Shown piece by piece: positions 4,698 to 8,703 of a DNA stretch of 8,703 bases. The translations under genes and the position numbers were made by a program. Source of the DNA: an uncultured Gammaproteobacteria bacterium (lineage in GTDB: Bacteria > Pseudomonadota > Gammaproteobacteria > SZUA-140); assembly GCA_945787585.1 (NCBI GenBank), contig CALZIG010000152.1:1-8703 (forward strand), in the 5' to 3' direction. The first letter of the stretch is position 1; each line of letters opens with the position of its first letter. The notes beneath the pieces were generated by a model. The model had not been told where the DNA came from, did not search any database, and was given only the letters and a program-made list of their open reading frames with translations.

Positions 4698-6281
4698 TCA
4701 CTCCCACTCAATCGTAGCAGGCGGTTTACTGGAGATATCGTAAGTGACACGGGAGATCCCGGAGACTTCGTTGATGATGCGACTGGAAACAACTTCTAAT
4801 AAATCATACGGCAGGTGCGCCCAACGGGCGGTCATGAAATCAATGGTCTCAACGGCGCGCACTGCAACGACGTATTCATAACGACGCTGATCACCGACAA
4901 CCCCCACCGATTTAACCGGCAGAAAGACGGTGAACGCCTGACTCACTTTCTGGTAGTAGTCATGGTTATGGAGTTCTTCGATGAAAATCGCATCGGCGCG
5001 GCGTAATAGATCCGCGTACTCTTTTTTCACTTCGCCGAGAATACGCACGCCGAGGCCCGGCCCCGGGAACGGATGACGATAGACCATGCCGTGCGACAGC
5101 CCCAGCTCAACACCGAGACGGCGCACTTCGTCTTTAAAGAGTTCACGCAGTGGCTCGACCAGTTTCAGCTTCATCTCTTCCGGCAAGCCACCCACGTTGT
5201 GATGTGATTTGATCACATGCGCCTTGCCACTCTTGGCACCGGCCGATTCGATCACGTCGGGATAGATGGTTCCCTGCGCCAGCCACTTCACATTTTGCAA
5301 TTTGGCGGCCTCTTCCTCAAACACCTCAATAAACATATTGCCGATGACCTTACGTTTTTTCTCCGGATCATCAACGCCTTTGAGCGCGGCAAGAAAACGT
5401 GCTTCGGCATCAACCCGAATCACCTTAACGCCCATATGCTCGGCGAAAACGGCCATCACCTGATCACCTTCGTGAAGACGCAACAGACCATTATCGACAA
5501 AAACGCAGGTGAGATGGTCACCAATCGCTTTATGCAATAGTGCGGCGACCACCGATGAATCGACCCCGCCGGAGAGCCCCAGCAACACCTCATCGGTACC
5601 GACCTGTTCGCGCACTTGTAGGATGCTATCTTCGATGATGTTCTCGGCGGTCCATAACTGTTCGCAGCCGCAGATAAAGTGGACAAAACGATCGATAATC
5701 CGCTTGCCCTGACGAGTGTGAGTCACCTCGGGATGAAACTGCAAACCATAAAAGCCCCGCGACTCATCGGCGATACCGGCGATCGGCGCGCTGTCGGTAC
5801 TGGCAATCAACTTGAACCCTTCCGGCAGCTTGTTCACTCGGTCACCATGGCTCATCCACACATCGAGAATGCCGTACCCTTCCACCGTGGTGTGGTCTTC
5901 AATATCGAGCAGCAGTTGCGAATGGCCGCGCGCGCGCACCTGTGCATGGCCGTATTCATGATGGTCAGCACCTTCCACGTCACCGCCCAGCTGCGCCGCC
6001 ATCGTCTGCATGCCGTAACAGATACCGAGCACCGGCACATCTAACTGGAACACTACATCCGGCGCACACGGGGCTGCATCGCCGCCGGTGACCGACTCCG
6101 GCCCGCCGGAAAGGATAATCCCTTTAGGCTTGAAGGCGCGCACCGCCGCATCATCCATATCCCACGCATGCAGTTCGCAGTAGACACCGGCCTCGCGCAC
6201 CCTGCGTGCAATCAGCTGGCTGTATTGAGAACCAAAATCGAGGATCAGGATGCGGTCGGCATGAATGTTATGGTCTGTCAC
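4698..6281 (-). CDS. guaA: GMP synthase (glutamine-hydrolysing)
   Basis: This cytoplasmic enzyme converts XMP to GMP using ATP and glutamine, the last step of de novo GMP synthesis. It has 527 residues, close to the E. coli enzyme. The N-terminal class I glutamine amidotransferase domain (about 8-205) has the nucleophile C88 in GICYGMQ and the H183/E185 pair in QFHPEV. The ATP-pyrophosphatase domain (about 210-400) has the P-loop LSGGVDSS at 236-243. The C-terminal dimerisation domain ends in PPATIEWE. The start is GTG at 6281, fixed by the conserved N-terminus ([15 protein letters not shown]); the Shine-Dalgarno is weak (AAGA about 11 bases upstream), so translation may depend on coupling. 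It lies 58 bases after guaB in one operon. Its last codons are the attachment core of the downstream island, and the reading frame is kept intact. No convincing terminator follows. Confidence 0.98.
   Translation of the reverse strand: MTDHNIHADRILILDFGSQYSQLIARRVREAGVYCELHAWDMDDAAVRAFKPKGIILSGGPESVTGGDAAPCAPDVVFQLDVPVLGICYGMQTMAAQLGGDVEGADHHEYGHAQVRARGHSQLLLDIEDHTTVEGYGILDVWMSHGDRVNKLPEGFKLIASTDSAPIAGIADESRGFYGLQFHPEVTHTRQGKRIIDRFVHFICGCEQLWTAENIIEDSILQVREQVGTDEVLLGLSGGVDSSVVAALLHKAIGDHLTCVFVDNGLLRLHEGDQVMAVFAEHMGVKVIRVDAEARFLAALKGVDDPEKKRKVIGNMFIEVFEEEAAKLQNVKWLAQGTIYPDVIESAGAKSGKAHVIKSHHNVGGLPEEMKLKLVEPLRELFKDEVRRLGVELGLSHGMVYRHPFPGPGLGVRILGEVKKEYADLLRRADAIFIEELHNHDYYQKVSQAFTVFLPVKSVGVVGDQRRYEYVVAVRAVETIDFMTARWAHLPYDLLEVVSSRIINEVSGISRVTYDISSKPPATIEWE
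4700..4716 (-). other. guaA-proximal att core of the island
   Basis: These are the final guaA codons (TIEWE and part of the TGA), repeated at 2559-2575 with two silent differences. Integration at this point restores the end of guaA, as usual for islands that target this gene. Confidence 0.65.
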
Positions 6282-6339
6282 AGTAGTATTATCTTATTTT
6301 AAAGTCATAAAAAATGAGGTCATGATCGGATGCTGACTT

Positions 6340-7797
6340 CTAATCAATGCGATAGTTCGGTGCTTCTTTGGTAATCGTCACGTCATGCACATGGCTCTCT
6401 TTCATGCCCGCACCGGTCACGCGCACAAAACGCGGTTTGGTACGCATCTCATTAATGTTGGCGCAACCGGTATACCCCATGCTGGCACGCAGACCGCCGA
6501 GGAGCTGATGGACAATCGCGACCATGCTGCCTTTATAGGCGACGCGCCCTTCGATCCCTTCCGGCACCAGTTTTTCGATCTGATTCTCTTCCTGAAAGTA
6601 GCGATCACTGGAGCCGTGCGCCGCACTCATCGCACCGAGTGACCCCATACCACGATAAGATTTATAGGAGCGGCCCTGAAAAAGTTCGACCTCACCCGGT
6701 GACTCTTCGGTACCGGCAAACATGCTGCCGATCATGATCGCATGCGCGCCAGCGACAATCGCCTTGGCGAGGTCACCGGAAAAACGTACGCCGCCATCCG
6801 CAATCAACGGCACGCCGGTCCCTTTGAGGGCGTTGGCGACATTGGCGATCGCGGTGACCTGCGGCACACCGACGCCGGTGACGATACGGGTGGTGCAGAT
6901 CGAACCCGGCCCGATACCGACCTTAACGCCATCCGCGCCTGCATCGGCCAGCGCCTTCGCGGCCTCACCAGTACCGACGTTGCCACCGATCAGCTGCAGA
7001 TCCGGAAAGTTCTGTTTGACCCAACGAACACGATCCAGCACCTTCTGCGAATGGCCGTGCGCGGTATCGACGATCAACACATCGACCCCGGCATTAACCA
7101 GCTCTTCAATGCGTCCATCCGCTTCGGTACCGACCGCGGCGCCAACGCGCAGATGGCCGATGCTATCTTTACAGGCGTTGGGGAAGTCGGTCGATTTCTG
7201 GATATCTTTGACGGTGATCAGCCCGCGCAGGTGAAAACTGTCGTTGACTACCAGCACCTTTTCGATGCGATGTTTGTGCAGCAGTGAGACGATCTCATCC
7301 TTTTCAGCGCCCTCTTTCACCGTCACCAGGCGCGGCTTGGGCGTCATAATACTGGAGACGGGGTTATCGAATTGCGTCTCAAAACGGAGGTCACGACTGG
7401 TGACAATGCCCACCAGCGCTTCGCCATCGACCACCGGCACGCCGGAGATATTGTTAAAGCGGGTGATATCCATCACCTCACGAATCGTGACATTGGGTGC
7501 TACGGTAATCGGGTCTTTGATCACACCACTCTCATATTTCTTGACGGCGCGCACTTCGTTGGCCTGCTGCTCGGCAGTCATATTTTTGTGGATGATACCG
7601 ATGCCGCCTTCCTGTGCCAGCGCAATCGCAAGCCGCGCCTCAGTGACGGTATCCATCGCTGAGGAGACCAGCGGAATATTGAGTGTAATTTCGCGCGTCA
7701 GCTGGGTCTTGAGATCGACCTCTCTGGGCAGCACTGTGGAGTGATCCGGCAGTAACAGCACATCATCGAAAGTGAATGCTTCCTGAGCAATTCGCAT
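6340..7797 (-). CDS. guaB: IMP dehydrogenase
   Basis: The enzyme oxidises IMP to XMP with NAD+, the rate-limiting step towards GMP, acting as a cytoplasmic tetramer or octamer. It has 485 residues. The TIM-barrel catalytic domain is split by two CBS domains (about 92-205, for example [20 protein letters not shown] and VLVVND). The catalytic C301 is in the loop [13 protein letters not shown], the flap Arg-Tyr pair is R399/Y400 (SSDRYFQ), and the IMP site shows [11 protein letters not shown] chose the ATG at 7797, giving the family N-terminus [15 protein letters not shown]. An upstream in-frame start at 7863 would read through the promoter and is not used. AGGGG (7809-7805) sits seven bases before the ATG. 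It is the first gene of the guaBA operon and divergent from xseA. Confidence 0.98.
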   Translation of the reverse strand: MRIAQEAFTFDDVLLLPDHSTVLPREVDLKTQLTREITLNIPLVSSAMDTVTEARLAIALAQEGGIGIIHKNMTAEQQANEVRAVKKYESGVIKDPITVAPNVTIREVMDITRFNNISGVPVVDGEALVGIVTSRDLRFETQFDNPVSSIMTPKPRLVTVKEGAEKDEIVSLLHKHRIEKVLVVNDSFHLRGLITVKDIQKSTDFPNACKDSIGHLRVGAAVGTEADGRIEELVNAGVDVLIVDTAHGHSQKVLDRVRWVKQNFPDLQLIGGNVGTGEAAKALADAGADGVKVGIGPGSICTTRIVTGVGVPQVTAIANVANALKGTGVPLIADGGVRFSGDLAKAIVAGAHAIMIGSMFAGTEESPGEVELFQGRSYKSYRGMGSLGAMSAAHGSSDRYFQEENQIEKLVPEGIEGRVAYKGSMVAIVHQLLGGLRASMGYTGCANINEMRTKPRFVRVTGAGMKESHVHDVTITKEAPNYRID

Positions 7798-7804
7798 ATA
7801 GTAA

Positions 7805-7856
7805 CCCCTGTCAAAAACTAGCCGGGTATTATAGAGAGTGCGGACCCTGCGGTAAA
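7805..7856 (-). promoter_or_regulatory. guaBA promoter and guaB ribosome binding site
   Basis: On the minus strand, TTTACC (7856-7851) and a perfect TATAAT (7833-7828) are separated by exactly 17 bp. The start of transcription would be near 7821, giving a leader of about 24 bases with the Shine-Dalgarno AGGGG at 7809-7805. The stretch after the -10 is G+C rich (ACCCGGC), a discriminator type associated with stringent control of guaB in E. coli; this last point is inference. I do not see a clear PurR box. Confidence 0.7.
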
Positions 7857-7921
7857 CTGCCAATATCGACCAGCGCGATTTAATTACACGGTGGATTTTC
7901 TATTTTGTTCAAGATGTTATC

Positions 7922-8703
7922 ATGCGCCTTATGAGCGAAACCCGAGACTTCTACAGCCCCCCCGAGCGCGCGCAGCCAGCGCGCAAACGGCCTGAGCGCG
8001 AGATTTTCAGCGTATCGCGCCTCAACCGCGAGGTGCGCGGCCTGCTGGAAGGTAATTTCCCGCTGGTGTGGGTGGAGGCGGAGATTTCGAACCTCGCGCG
8101 CCCCGCCTCCGGCCACTGGTATTTCACCCTCAAAGACCCCTCGGCGCAGATCCGCTGTGCGATGTTCCGCGGCAAAAACGCTCGTCTGCGCTTCCAGCCT
8201 GAGAATGGCGATCAGGTGCTGGTGCGTGCCCAGCTGAGCCTCTACGAGGCGCGTGGCGACTATCAAATGATCGTCGAACATATGGAAGAGGCGGGCGACG
8301 GTGCGCTGCGGCGCGCCTTCGAGCAGCTCAAACAGCGCCTCGACGCGGAAGGGCTCTTTGATGAGGCGCATAAAAAACCGCTGCCGACACTGCCCCGACA
8401 GATCGGCGTGATCACCTCGCCCAGCGGTGCCGCGATACGCGATATTTTACAGATCCTGCAGCGCCGCTTCGCGGCGATCCCGGTGGTGATCTATCCGGTC
8501 GCGGTACAGGGCGATGGCGCGGTGCCGGAGATCGTCGCAGCCCTCAAAACAGCGACACAACGCAACGAATGCGACGTGCTGATCGTCGCTCGTGGTGGTG
8601 GCTCACTCGAAGACCTGTGGGCCTTCAACGATGAGAAGGTGGCGCGTGCGATCCATCAGTGCCCTATTCCGATCGTCTGCGGCGTCGGCCATGAGGTCGA
8701 CGT
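7922..8703 (+). CDS. xseA: Exonuclease VII large subunit (3' end outside window)
   Basis: XseA is the catalytic subunit of exonuclease VII, which with XseB degrades single-stranded DNA from either end and acts in repair. The 260 complete codons present are about 60% of the usual length; the frame is open to the window edge. The N-terminal OB-fold domain covers about 28-122 ([38 protein letters not shown]). The catalytic domain begins near 155 with [16 protein letters not shown], then [14 protein letters not shown] (224-237) and CGVGHEVD at the edge. Two starts are possible, ATG 7922 and ATG 7931; neither has a clear Shine-Dalgarno. The first 25 or so residues are basic and variable, as in related proteins that carry an extension. 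It is divergent from guaB across 124 bp, a common arrangement in gammaproteobacteria. I found no convincing promoter for it. Confidence 0.95.
   Translation, partial: MRLMSETRDFYSPPERAQPARKRPEREIFSVSRLNREVRGLLEGNFPLVWVEAEISNLARPASGHWYFTLKDPSAQIRCAMFRGKNARLRFQPENGDQVLVRAQLSLYEARGDYQMIVEHMEEAGDGALRRAFEQLKQRLDAEGLFDEAHKKPLPTLPRQIGVITSPSGAAIRDILQILQRRFAAIPVVIYPVAVQGDGAVPEIVAALKTATQRNECDVLIVARGGGSLEDLWAFNDEKVARAIHQCPIPIVCGVGHEVD

Larger units (their letters stand above)
2559..4716. mobile_element. Small integrase-less island at the guaA 3' end carrying abiE
   Basis: The segment of about 2.1 kb is bounded by a direct repeat of the guaA 3' end (2559-2575 and 4700-4716). Inside each end is an identical 20-bp arm-like repeat (2628-2647 and 4610-4629). 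Between them is only an AbiE operon. No integrase or excisionase fits in the remaining non-coding sequence. The structure matches what is called a cis-mobilisable element: attachment sites plus cargo, moved by an integrase supplied from elsewhere, or a remnant of a larger island after deletion. The neighbouring IntI is an unlikely mover because the ends lack attC or GTTRRRY architecture. Confidence 0.6.

Noticed and set aside
6722..7744. Long plus-strand frames opposite guaB
   Set aside because: The high G+C third positions of guaB create open antisense frames; the encoded sequences are low-complexity and unlike any family.
7798..7863. Longer guaB starting at 7863
   Set aside because: The extension covers the -10 and -35 boxes and the Shine-Dalgarno, and the family starts at [12 protein letters not shown].
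1..8703. CRISPR array, tRNA or rRNA gene
   Set aside because: I see no regularly spaced identical repeats of CRISPR type and no tRNA or rRNA signature; the only repeats are the integron and island sites described.

Overview
The window comes from a gammaproteobacterial chromosome. This rests on the housekeeping block at its right end: xseA, divergent from a guaB-guaA operon whose proteins align residue for residue with the enterobacterial type at every catalytic motif I checked. I cannot name the genus. The left part is accessory DNA, much more AT-rich, and contains two unrelated site-specific recombination systems side by side at the 3' end of guaA.

Region 1 (1-2493) is a chromosomal integron. 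A tyrosine recombinase of the integron-integrase type (1468-2493, +) is divergent from a cassette array read leftwards. Between them is an attI site whose core resembles the class 1 attI core, a candidate cassette promoter, a candidate integrase promoter, and a set of CTGTCTAATA-type repeats that overlap both promoters. The first cassette can be delimited to the base (47-1242, minus). It carries one gene for a three-helix membrane protein with an N-terminal DUF2846-like domain, and ends in a well-formed attC hairpin site. A second cassette begins at position 46, with a ribosome binding site and the first codons of a gene that runs off the window.

Region 2 (2559-4716) looks like a very small genomic island inserted at the 3' end of guaA. 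The last codons of guaA (4700-4716) are repeated at 2559-2575 with two synonymous differences, and just inside each end lies an identical 20-bp sequence made of two ATACCAT sites, which look like arm-type integrase sites. The island has no integrase. Its only cargo is an AbiE-type (type IV) toxin-antitoxin or phage-defence operon. The antitoxin/repressor AbiEi is intact and preceded by a perfect 13-bp inverted repeat. The toxin AbiEii is interrupted by one in-frame TGA between the first two and the last two nucleotidyltransferase motifs.

Region 3 (4698-8703) is core genome. guaB (IMP dehydrogenase) and guaA (GMP synthase) carry out the two steps from IMP to GMP and share a strong promoter at 7828-7856. 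xseA (exonuclease VII large subunit) is divergent and truncated by the window edge.
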